Source of the DNA: Saccoglossus kowalevskii
Taxonomy: Eukaryota; Hemichordata; Enteropneusta; Harrimaniidae
Length of the DNA: 31,611 bases
Reading direction: 5' to 3'
Assembly: GCF_000003605.2 (NCBI RefSeq)
Contig: NW_003123907.1
Location: forward strand, 554,840-586,450
Within the stretch, counting starts at the first letter, position 1. The number at the start of each line of letters is the position of its first letter. Made by a program: the position numbers and the translations under genes. Of the stretch, positions 11,630 through 21,243 are shown piece by piece. The notes under the pieces were generated by a model. That model ran no database searches, was not told the DNA's origin, and worked only from the letters and a program-made list of their open reading frames with translations.

Positions 11630-13340
11630 ACCGAGACAGTATCGTTGTCGGTGACCGTATTTTGGTTATTTTAGAGATCACTTATAACGACCAAAGCGTG
11701 ATTCTGTCACTCAATCGATGCCTTACTATTGTCCATTTTTAATTGCCGCTTTGCCTGGGGATTTCTTACGTTGTCTGTGCCTCTATTCTTGATGTTCGAT
11801 AATAGAACCTATTATTCGTTCAATTTATATTTTACTGTATTTTATATGATTTATATTATTTCGTATATATATATATATTTGGAAGCAGGCCCAGAATCAT
11901 ATATTTGTTAGTAACCTTCATTCAATGGAGATTAAAGACTAACTCATTTAAACAATAATGCGTTAATCGTCCATGTTCGTAGTAGTATGTTGTGGCAAAA
12001 CTCTAAATCTGTTTTCAAAACAGAATTGATAGGGTAACTATGACGTAATAGCGATCATTGACCAGAGTGATATTACGTTGCATTATCATGTCATATATTC
12101 TGAAATAATTAAAATACAATAATGTTAATATTTCTTCACATGATAATATATCTGTCAATTTGAACTTGTTCGTGCATCTTTTCACAAAATTTATGAAATA
12201 AAATACAACTTTTATTACTGTTGCTATTTATATTAGTTACGTCAATGTTAATGTCTGATAGCAAATAATATATGGATTTAGACAAATCGAATGGGTAATA
12301 AATCTGCTTGAATTGTATGTAAAAAGCCATACAACGTCTACGTTCACGTTACTCAGAATCGTTAGTTAGAAAGGCAAAAACCCTTTGAAAGAATCGGTGA
12401 ACAACCCAGAAACGTGTGAATTGTGTCATAATTTCGCAAAGTCGTCTATTGCTTGTAAAGTAACCACACACAAAAGCATTAATGATTTTGTTATTCTGTA
12501 CTATTAAAAACCTCTAAATATATTAGAATACGAATTATCAAAGTTGGCGGATGTACCGTTATCCGCCATAAAAAACAACTTGACGTCCAAATACGCTTAA
12601 AAGACTTAATAGCCTTTTTACAGTACAGCATTTCTAAGCGTGATATGATTTGAACATTTTACAACAGCAGTGATAAGGCTGAGCTCTGAGTGCAACGTCT
12701 GATATGAATATGGAACAATATATGCTAAGACCATTAGCGTTGCTTCACAGCTCTCGGATATCTGTTACATATTTCACCAGTCTTAAAAGCTGTACATTTT
12801 ATGGTACAATAAACTCTGTGAATAAATGTATCGTTATGTTTTAATACAGTACGATGCACTACGATATCAGGTTGACTGCTCATCTCGAAATCCCATTACA
12901 ATGACTTAAGGCGTAGATTTATCACAGCCGCTTCTCTATTCTTTAACCGTATGATGCTTCGCTACAACCCAGACACTACGCGACCTTTGACATTTACACG
13001 TGTGAATCAAATAAAATCGCATAATCATAATAGATCGCACTTAAATTGACGATTTTTTTTTTCATCCACCTAAAAGGCAATTTACATGTCAGAGTATCAT
13101 AGCGTCCATGTGTGCTATCATGTTGTGCCTTGATAGGCGGGGTCGCTTACTCTCAGTCTTATCTACATTGCACCAATGTAATACGTAATACGAAGATAAC
13201 CAACACAACATGTGATTACCCAATGCGATGATAAAACCCAACATATAATAATCATCCGGATATCTGTCCGTAAACTAGAAATTCCTTTACCATGGAAACG
13301 AAACTATTCATTATATTTTACATAGATCGTTAATACAACT
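11630..13340. repeat. Copy C of the ~1.9 kb tandem unit
   Basis: Third copy in the same orientation, starting near 11630 with the block TCACTCAATCGATGCCTTAC and ending near 13330 with the block around TACCATGGAAACGAAAC that copy A carries at about 9048-9064. It lacks most of the segment that A and B share (A 8480-8650), so it has an internal deletion relative to them. No coding potential recognised. Confidence 0.65.
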
Positions 13341-15660
13341 GCCTTTTCATCCCGTCCCATGTTAAAAGTACAGTCAACACGTGATTTTAGACATATCATC
13401 AATTACATATTCTTAGTATCCTTTTATTTTCCAAGTGTGCTTCAGTGAGCTTCAAAATACTATTCTAATAAAGAGCCAACTACTACCAACTGGTTTGTAT
13501 TGTCATAAAATCTGCAAATACAAACCCCGTGGCTGAGAGTCTGCTCTCAAATAGCGTTAGCGTCCACATGGCTCACCAGCTTTTCATTTTTGAAAAATGT
13601 ATCATTCAACCATCCACATCTTCGTCAGAAAAACAAACAAATAAGCTATATACAGCGGGGAATGAGAATCTTGATTGCTTAATAGGTCATTTCAAATGTA
13701 CATTTCGAAAAGTACATCCATCCTTAAAATCATTTCCGACATAGTGCGTGTTTCACGCGTGAAGTAGGAATATGTGAAATGAAAATAAGCGCAAAATAAG
13801 ACACGGTTTCTAAGGCGAGTTAATTGCTCGTTTGTAGTCAAATGATTGGCCAAGAATGCTAAGAACTTTGATCATCGGACAATTCGACATGTATAGAACA
13901 ACTTGAAATGTCTGATGTAAATGTTAACTTAAAACGTCCATTGTTTTCAATCACGGATGAGCGGTTTTAAGAGTAAGCTGGTCGTTCCGTTGATACTTTT
14001 AGACAATTGAACGGCTTTTAGACGTGTTCTGTTGTAAATTTATTACACTAAATGTAATTAGCATTTGGTATCTCACCAAACAAAAAAAAACATTATCCGA
14101 TTGCCTCAGAAGATAGATAATGTTGTAACTCAATTGAAATATGCTCTATGTCTGAGAACGCACAACTATTTTCACTGACTAATTTGGTAATTTATTGGGT
14201 ATTTATGTGCGTGAGTGGTATTTATAGACAGCTGGTTTGAACATGGTTAATGTGGTCGGTTGCTGTAATCACCTCATGTTCGTCACGCTCTGTTAGACTA
14301 CCCACATGTCCATAAATAATATACAGATAATACTAAGCCGCTTACAATGCACATGCTGTTTTAATATGAGCATCTGAAAGATAACATCATATACCCATTT
14401 CAGACAAATCCCATGACTAATCAGCGGCACTCAATCAGTTATTTGTGCACAGCATGTAAATTATTTTCAAAAATTGAGATCACCTGTTATAGTGATAATG
14501 TATGTGTGTTCAACGTCACGCTAATGGCATTTGGAAAAAAGGTTGAAAGGTGTCTCCCGAAGGTTCAAAGTCGACAATTATATTGTCAAATTCAAAATCA
14601 GAGCCATTTTTGTCAGTGCTGTTAACTCAAGCACTTTTATATTTATTATACTTTGAAATAATTGTCTTATAATGGTTACTGGAGGCGTGTAATTCGAAGA
14701 ACAACATTACATACAGATTCACTTGGTGAGAATGAACGCTAAACTCCGTATGTCAAACATTTAATGCAAATTCTATAAGACTCCTTTGTCGTGTACTTTA
14801 CATTCTGATAAAACTAACCATTACAATTCACAGTAATATGGTGTTTTTCATTTTGCCAAATATCTTTTTGATTTTCTTTTTTCCCCAATTTTATTGATTC
14901 TACATTCCAGCTCATAAATTGTTTCCTGAACTTCGTGATCGGCTGAACACCCCATACCACGCGACAGTATGGCTGCCTTTGTTTCATTCAGACGATCGAG
15001 TTTCAGTTATTTAATGTAATTTAATGCATACACAATAACATGTCTTTATTGTACATGCGAACCTGTAAATGGTTTTCATATCAAAACACCAGTAAGATCG
15101 TACTCGTACTAAAATTAGCTTCTTCAAGGGTTGCCTGCCGTGCACTGAAAGACGTACAGTTACGCAAAGGTGTGGAATATTGGCATCAACAGTCACAAAT
15201 GTGTATGAAGAATAACAAACGTATGCAAATATTCATTTATGGGGTCGTTCTATAATATTGTATATGATATATCAGGATTAACCAAATAAAAATATATTAG
15301 TCTTTAATGGTATTATGAAATGGATACGTAAACTAAGAAAGTCATCAGTAAATCAGAAACAGAATTGTACAATATATACAAATATACATTAGTGACTCAC
15401 TCGTTCACTACTCCGCTCTACTACAGTCGTTTTAGTTTTTGTTAATATCTGGCACCTCTTATTTTGCTATTACCTCTGCCGGTGAAGTTTTTTTTTTTTT
15501 TGGTAGCCTTTGTTTGTCTTAGCAGGTCACCAAGTTGAGTCAAAATTCTGCCAAATCGATACTTTACCGCGAATTTGATGTATCTTCGATTGTTACGGAA
15601 GAACACTTCGTCATTAGGAAATAACCATTGAAGTGATAGTGAATGAATGAAGGGGAATTA
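13341..15660. other. Gene-free stretch upstream of the GPCR gene
   Basis: Only short frames of 60-71 codons without recognisable domains (for example 13529-13744 and 14413-14625). No repeat larger than simple A/T runs was seen. It may contain distal regulatory sequence for the receptor gene. Confidence 0.5.
15488..15501. repeat. T14 homopolymer
   Basis: Fourteen consecutive T about 190 bases upstream of the possible TATA box. Probably a simple mononucleotide repeat. Confidence 0.9.
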
Positions 15661-15680
15661 ATGACGGGCAAACGTCACAA

Positions 15681-15688
15681 TATAAAGG
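15681..15688 (+). promoter_or_regulatory. Possible TATA box of the GPCR gene
   Basis: The octamer TATAAAGG lies about 1 kb upstream of the GPCR start, just after a CRE-like half-site (ACGTCA) and just before a GC-richer stretch containing CTCACGG, where transcription could begin about 30 bases downstream. TATA-like strings are common in AT-rich DNA. The call leans on the plausible exon, donor and acceptor that follow, and no transcript supports it. Confidence 0.3.
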
Positions 15689-15814
15689 GGATAAGAGCTG
15701 CTTGGTGGAGGTCTGCGCTCACGGAGTGCATTATACATTAAACCAAACTGGCATGCTGTCTTCAAGCAAAACAGAAACTAAAACTAAAACCATTGTCGCT
15801 CGCCTTTGGAGTTT

Positions 15815-16494
15815 GTGAGTAAATATGTATGTTGGGAGTTGAGTGATAGTAAATACATTCCATAATGTACACTATATTGGGACCATGGTGCTAAAAGTAG
15901 TCAAAAGAAAAATTATATTTCAAATATCAAAGTTTTGTTGGGGAATATATACAACTATAATAATTGCATTTGTTGTCACAGTGCACAACGTGTATCAAAT
16001 CCATTTGATTAACGAACTCATTTCAAATTGTTGACATTCTTACTTAACACGTTTGGTGGTTGGCAAACTCCAGTTTATTTAATGCATTACATTAGCCTCA
16101 AAATCAAAAGGCGTAGCCATGGTAACCGAGGTAGTTCGCTTTACCTGTCGTTATACGATCCCCTTTCATAGATAGACCGAAGGCAGTATTATGCTTGTTC
16201 GCTGCACGAACGTTTCACTCTTCCGTCCTACCGGTGTTTATGACACTACATGTTGGGTATTCAGGTTCTCATCCTAATCGGGGCGTTTATGGTAGAATTG
16301 AATACTGAATAATCTGAGTCGCCGTGACGTAGACGCGCAAATCTGTGTGTTAACTCTGGTTAGTGCTCTCTAGGCTATGATTAGTATGTTATTACGTGTA
16401 GTTGGGCGTCGTAAATCAGCCATACCGTACCATACACTAAGATAGTAATGACTTGTATTCTCGGCATTCTATCTCCATATCTCCTTGCTTATAG
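15815..16494 (+). other. Possible 5'UTR intron of the GPCR gene
   Basis: A donor-like GTGAGT at 15815-15820 ends a candidate leader exon of about 100 bases beginning near 15711. A strong acceptor-like site ends at 16494: a pyrimidine-rich run of about 30 bases followed by TTATAG. A branch-point-like TAATGAC lies about 45 bases upstream of it. The implied intron is 680 bases and the second exon carries 187 bases of 5'UTR plus the whole coding region. Many class A GPCR genes with single-exon coding regions have a spliced non-coding leader exon. The short frame at 15843-16034 would be intronic and is not called. Confidence 0.35.
16113..16126. promoter_or_regulatory. RFX X-box-like palindrome
   Basis: GTAGCC-AT-GGTAAC fits both half-sites of the X-box consensus GTNRCC N(0-3) RGYAAC bound by RFX factors. 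It lies 556 bases upstream of the GPCR start codon, inside the possible 5'UTR intron. RFX factors drive ciliary and some neuronal genes in animals. That this site controls the GPCR is inference. Confidence 0.4.
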
Positions 16495-16536
16495 CAGTAC
16501 TCCATGGGATACTAAGAAGAGTGTTACAGTTCAGTG

Positions 16537-16650
16537 ATGATTCTGATATCCACCCATGCGAACAACCTTGACGCTAAGCAGAACATATTCCCGTTCTATT
16601 GTAATGGAACTGCGATGTATTCACCTTTTTGCGTTGTTCGTATAATGTGA
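16537..16650 (+). other. Upstream ORF(s) in the presumed GPCR leader
   Basis: An ATG at 16537 opens a 37-codon frame that stops at 16648-16650, 31 bases before the receptor ATG and in another frame. A second ATG at 16556, in the receptor's own frame, opens 29 codons ending at 16643-16645. A three-codon frame starts at 16504. If the leader is spliced as proposed, an ATG at 15753 would also open a 34-codon frame crossing the junction and stopping at 16535-16537. Such uORFs usually lower translation of the main frame. No conservation of the peptides can be judged here. Confidence 0.35.
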
Positions 16651-16663
16651 TACGATACGATAC
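16649..16663 (+). repeat. GATAC x3 short tandem repeat
   Basis: Three exact GATAC units lie in the leader just before the GPCR start codon, overlapping the in-frame stop of the main uORF. They carry two overlapping ATCGTAT-like strings on the opposite strand. Function unknown. Confidence 0.7.
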
Positions 16664-16681
16664 GTTCGTTGATTTGTTATT

Positions 16682-18418
16682 ATGACGATGACACCTAACT
16701 CTGTGATGCATCGGGACTGGTCGATCCCCTCCATTGTTCTACCCACTGCTGCTACACGTAGGAACAAGGTGCAAAGTATCGTCCGTGAATTTAATGCGGT
16801 TGTTTCGGAAACACTGACTGGATATTTATCACGGGGACCTGCATACAACGCAAGTGGAGCTGGATTTGCCGCGCCTTCTGGCTACACGCAGTACAATATC
16901 AACAATATTAGCGTTGTCGGTTTAAATAGCTCTGTCCACGACTCGTTCGACTCCGATGATGGCAGAAATCGTTATTTAGTATACATCATAACTGTGTTTC
17001 TCTCATTGATGGTTTTGATTACTATCGTTGCCAATTTTCTCATACTTCTAGGATTCTGTACATCGACAAAGCTTCACAAACCCACAAACTATTTCTACGT
17101 GAGTATGGCTATTTCTGACTTTGCCGCTGGTATATTGGTATTGCCTCTTGCCGTCTACGATTGGTTCCAGAATGAGGATTGGCAACTTGGCAAAGGTATA
17201 TGCGTGTTTTGGGTTAGCATGGATTTTTTTCTTTACACTGTGTCGGCATACAATATGTGTGGTATCTGCTTTGATCGCTATCTAGCTATTTTTCACGGAT
17301 TCTGGTACCGGCCTAGGCGTTCGGGAAAGCTCGTGTTAAAATTTATCTTCGCTGCATGGATATTCGGGTTTCTTTTACAAGTCCCGGTTATTGCATTGTG
17401 GGAAATTGTATCAGGGAACAGCACGATTGATTACGATGAGTACTGTGACGTAGAGTTCGCCAACCATTCCGTGTACACAACAATTGCCATGTTCATTTCA
17501 CCGGTCATACCATGTACGTTTATATTTATTCTTTACTTACGAATTTATCTCGCGATAAGAAGAAGATCTATAAAAAGGAATTCTAGCATTGATAAATTAC
17601 TGACCAGCACAGAACGCAGGGTCACAGGGTCGGGTCAAAAAGCATCAGGACATAGGAAAAGGAAGAGAACAGAATGGATCAATTTAAAGGAAATACGGCC
17701 TCAAATGAACACAAGGGTTATTCTGGGACATAAAATCGCTGGTGGGAGAACTCATCGTTACAAAGAGGCTGCCAGGTGTGAGAGGGAGTTTGATGTATGT
17801 AATGACCCGGGGCGAGGAAGATCGCCTAATCGACACCATATTGAAGATTCAAATCGACGAAACATTGTCAATAACAGAAATGCATCAATCGAGACTACGA
17901 TTAGTGGAGACAGCGCCACCTCAACTAACTTAAACGTGAGTTTGAAAGAAGATAACAATTCAGCTGCAGAGGGCGATAGTGATCGCGAATTTAACGAGTT
18001 TCAACTAAATACAAATACAAACGAGAAACGATTAAGTCGAGCTTCAAATTTAAGTTTGGGTGTGTACACAGATAAAAGCGTTCAGGGGACTCCATACAAA
18101 GATAGAAAACCCAGAAATAAAGTTATTATCGGGCAATCTGCCAGCGATAGACGAGCAGCAGTACTGCTAACCATATTGGTTGGTTTCTTTCTGGTGTCAT
18201 ACGCTCCCTGGGTCATTATCAGTATAGTGGAAGCTGTATACAATGACGATATTTCGTTTGCTGTCTATACAACCGCAGTTTGGTTGCAATATGTCAATTC
18301 GTTGATTAACCCTTTTCTCTATGTTTACCAAGATCTCGATTTCAGGCATGCTGTCCTGGCAGTTCTGAGACTGCGCAGAGACAAGGCCGGGATTGATTTG
18401 TCGTCCTATTCTGTGTAG
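16682..18418 (+). CDS. Orphan aminergic-like class A GPCR (histamine H3/muscarinic-like), intronless
   Basis: A 578-residue seven-helix receptor, probably at the plasma membrane and signalling through G proteins. Seen: an N-tail of about 97 residues with N-glycosylation sequons at N56, N75 and N82 and no obvious signal peptide; TM1 with N118 (1.50); TM2 with D146 (2.50); TM3 with C174 (3.25), D181 (3.32) and D198-R199-Y200; TM4 W226; ECL2 C255, likely disulfide partner of C174, plus sequons N246 and N261; TM5 P277 (5.50) and Y285 (5.58); ICL3 of about 195 residues, Ser/Asn-rich and basic, with PKA-like sites (RRRS, KRLS); D489 (6.30); TM6 S-Y-A-P-W with P509; TM7 W534, Y537, N543-P544-F-L-Y547; short tail ending YSV. 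TM3 to ECL2 reads like H3 receptors. Family knowledge: Asp3.32 binds biogenic amines. Odd: Tyr507 at 6.48, Trp510 at 6.51, Ser273 at 5.46, Val511 at 6.52. Start: first ATG after an in-frame TGA at 16670, with A at -3. The ligand is not assignable. Confidence 0.95.
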   Translation: MTMTPNSVMHRDWSIPSIVLPTAATRRNKVQSIVREFNAVVSETLTGYLSRGPAYNASGAGFAAPSGYTQYNINNISVVGLNSSVHDSFDSDDGRNRYLVYIITVFLSLMVLITIVANFLILLGFCTSTKLHKPTNYFYVSMAISDFAAGILVLPLAVYDWFQNEDWQLGKGICVFWVSMDFFLYTVSAYNMCGICFDRYLAIFHGFWYRPRRSGKLVLKFIFAAWIFGFLLQVPVIALWEIVSGNSTIDYDEYCDVEFANHSVYTTIAMFISPVIPCTFIFILYLRIYLAIRRRSIKRNSSIDKLLTSTERRVTGSGQKASGHRKRKRTEWINLKEIRPQMNTRVILGHKIAGGRTHRYKEAARCEREFDVCNDPGRGRSPNRHHIEDSNRRNIVNNRNASIETTISGDSATSTNLNVSLKEDNNSAAEGDSDREFNEFQLNTNTNEKRLSRASNLSLGVYTDKSVQGTPYKDRKPRNKVIIGQSASDRRAAVLLTILVGFFLVSYAPWVIISIVEAVYNDDISFAVYTTAVWLQYVNSLINPFLYVYQDLDFRHAVLAVLRLRRDKAGIDLSSYSV

Positions 18419-18828
18419 TGGAATGTGATATTTATATACTGACATTTCAGCAGCGGTTGGTGTCTTTTATTATTATTTTGAACTTCCTCATCATAACTTA
18501 GATAATACAAATTATTGTAACATAATTACCCACATTTGACAAATTGTCCATTCTTGATGTGTTCATAGTTAAAATGTAAACACATTTAACACGTTTGCTG
18601 GATGATTTTCAGAACCATTGCAGATATTGTGAATGCTAACGTTGAGAAATTTGCATAATTTCCTAATTATGTAAAATAACCATTCATTATTTGCGCATTT
18701 ATGCAACTGAACTTACTTGACTCTAAAGAGTTCGAAAACAGCTGACAGAACTATACATATTGCGCGACTTGATATAACAACTTAAAATAGCTTTTGAAGT
18801 GTGCGTTGATATAAAAGAATCAATTTCA

Positions 18829-18834
18829 ATTAAA
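18829..18834 (+). other. Possible poly(A) signal ATTAAA for the GPCR
   Basis: No AATAAA occurs between the stop codon and about 19.3 kb. The variant ATTAAA, about 410 bases after the stop, is followed by GT-rich sequence (AAGGTGTGACTTTG, then TTTGTTTGTCATGTG) suited to a downstream element. The string is common in AT-rich DNA. Confidence 0.3.
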
Positions 18835-19447
18835 CTAATAACATGATTTCGTGCATTTATATCAAGGTGTGACTTTGAATGAGATTTTGAATACTATTTG
18901 TTTGTCATGTGAACGAGGTAGATATGATTCACGATTGTGACGTTTAGCGTGAAATATCACTGCTGGTATAGTACCTTGGCATTATTGTATGCGTGTACGC
19001 AGAGAAAACAAAATTGTTACATTACCGTTTTATCACAGCGATATAAAAATTACAAGCTAGATAACAACTATTATTTGCATGGTACAATGGCAATAACTCA
19101 TAATTATTTTTGCAGAAATTTTATATTTTTATTTGTAAAAAATGTCTCTCTGGCCGTGACTGCTCAAATGCACTATCATCTTGTGCTCAGACGTCTTGCT
19201 AATTAGCATAAATTAGCACTTCATTCTTAAAATTACAATTCACTGTCTTTTCGACACTGGTCACGTTTATCATAAGATTCCGAATTTATCGCCTGATATT
19301 ATATAGTTATAGTCGGCTACATTGTCCGACTTTTTTGGGGTCAGAGTATGTTATGTCTAGACACTGGTTTATTTTGACTCATTTAATTTAAATTACAAAC
19401 AGTGTCACTATCAATTGTTCAACTGCTCTGATTTCCGCTGTATCATT

Positions 19448-19492
19448 CTATGACGTCATGTCAACCAGTGATATCAGGTGATGACATCATAG
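19448..19492. promoter_or_regulatory. Inverted repeat carrying a CRE (TGACGTCA)
   Basis: CTATGACGTCAT at 19448-19459 pairs with ATGACATCATAG at 19481-19492 with one mismatch. The left arm contains a full cAMP-response-element palindrome at 19451-19458. It lies about 1 kb downstream of the GPCR stop. Factor binding is not shown. Confidence 0.4.
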
Positions 19493-21235
19493 CACAAAAC
19501 TAATAATAATAACTAAATAATACCGATTAGTATATTATTGTCAACGATAGAATAATGATTTATTATTTGCATACTTTAGTACATTTAAATGTGTGATATC
19601 GCAATGCTACAACCTTTGTTATTGTATTCCGTGTGTTGAATGGATACACTCATAATGTCAACAACATTTTTTAGTATGGTAACTGCGTGATAATTTGAAT
19701 GGGAAAACTTCAGAAATCTGAAATGTAGTTTGTATATTATACGATAGTTATTTTTTTTCTAATGCAAATAAGTAGATCGGAAAGTATATACCTATGCTGA
19801 ATTATAATGCTGTTGATCCGGGTTTACTGCACTATATAAGTCTGGATACGCTACGTTACCACGGGAATATTTACTCGTCCAATTACTGTTAATGGATAAA
19901 TTAAAAACCTGTAAAAAAAGTGTGCTCTCCGCCTGTGAACCTGAAAGTTTGTAATACAACAAAACAAGTATCACTCAACTTATACGAAATGAATCACCCG
20001 TAAAACATAACATGCACTTAGCATGTGAAATTCAATTTCTTATAAGTAGATATTATTGTCAGCCTGAGGCAATCTAATGAATAGGTCCAAAATGTCTGGC
20101 CGTAATAAAATATCAATATCCGAATTTATGTGCTCTTACCAAAAAAACAAAAGTGTTCTAAGACACCTGATAGGGGGCGCGGACACAAACGCACACACTC
20201 ACAAATTATCCGCCACGTCGTACCCCGCCGATAATCACGTGATATAATACATATTAGACGCCAGCTTCATTAAAACATTTTTTTTCATAAACATCGGAAC
20301 ACACACAAAACAGAATTCAAAACGCAAATCCAAATATTTCTTAAACCTCGAATCATAATATAATAGTATATTATATTCACTCGTGTTATTATTTAACGTA
20401 TCAAAATAATTATAATGTAGATTTTGATTTTATTTTTGGACTCCGTTACTTATTACTTGGATGAACGGAAATTATCATTATCGAGTTCATTTCGTAAGTC
20501 CGACCTTTTTATTTGTATTAACATATAATTTGAGTATCGAAGACATTCTTTAGTCTGAAGACCTATGTGTGCTTGAAATACAACAACTTCGAAGAAATGA
20601 GCATGATAATGGGTTTTAATTTATTCAATTATCTGATAAATAAACAGAAAATGTCCTACCTACATATTATTACATACTATCAATAAAGCGATTTCATGTG
20701 GTTCCGAGACAGCTGTGGTTTTATTGGGTGACGAACAAGTCTCGGGAAACTAGTATCACGACACCAGTTTTAATTGTGTTCGTTGGCTATTATAGAAATA
20801 GGTGACGTAACGCTGTCATGTGATCTTTTGATTATATCGTTCTTTTCTGTTGAAAGACAGAACCAAGATATTCATAATTTTTCACTTCAGTAAGCACATC
20901 AAACATCATATAGCTATACTAATTGACGTGATTGTATCATCAGCCGTTTCGTAATAGATGTTGCAGTTCATGTTTGTCGAATCAAGGTGTTTTGCTATTA
21001 AGCTGGTGTGCGCCATCACCTGGCTGTTTTGGGTAATATACAGCACATTAACAATGTACATGGAGTAAATGCAGCTCATTTCGTGCCTGAATTATTAAGT
21101 TATGTCCCCTACCGTCAACTTTCGCCAAGGTAGTAAAATTCTCTACATATGTTTCCAGCAATTAATCAAATTTACTCGAGATACTGATTAATACTCCGGA
21201 AGTAACGGAAATAAAAGAGCAAGCACGTCACGTTT

Positions 21236-21243
21236 TGACGTCA
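21236..21243. promoter_or_regulatory. CRE-type palindrome TGACGTCA
   Basis: Exact match to the CREB/ATF consensus, preceded by a CACGTCACG string. No gene is recognisable nearby. Confidence 0.25.

Noticed and set aside
13529-13744. 71-codon ORF on the plus strand
   Set aside because: Opens on GTG, not ATG, with no recognised domain and no splice context.
16621-16848. 75-codon minus-strand ORF over the GPCR start
   Set aside because: Shadow of the receptor coding sequence, as are the frames at 17742-17958 and 18197-18445.
16682-18418. Naming the receptor a histamine H3 or muscarinic receptor
   Set aside because: Key ligand-contact residues of both families are absent (Glu5.46, Asn6.52, Tyr6.51), so only an orphan aminergic-like call is justified.
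18197-18418. Palmitoylation site or class I PDZ ligand at the GPCR C-terminus
   Set aside because: No Cys occurs after helix 8, and the ending S-Y-S-V has Tyr at -2, which at most fits a class II-like pattern.
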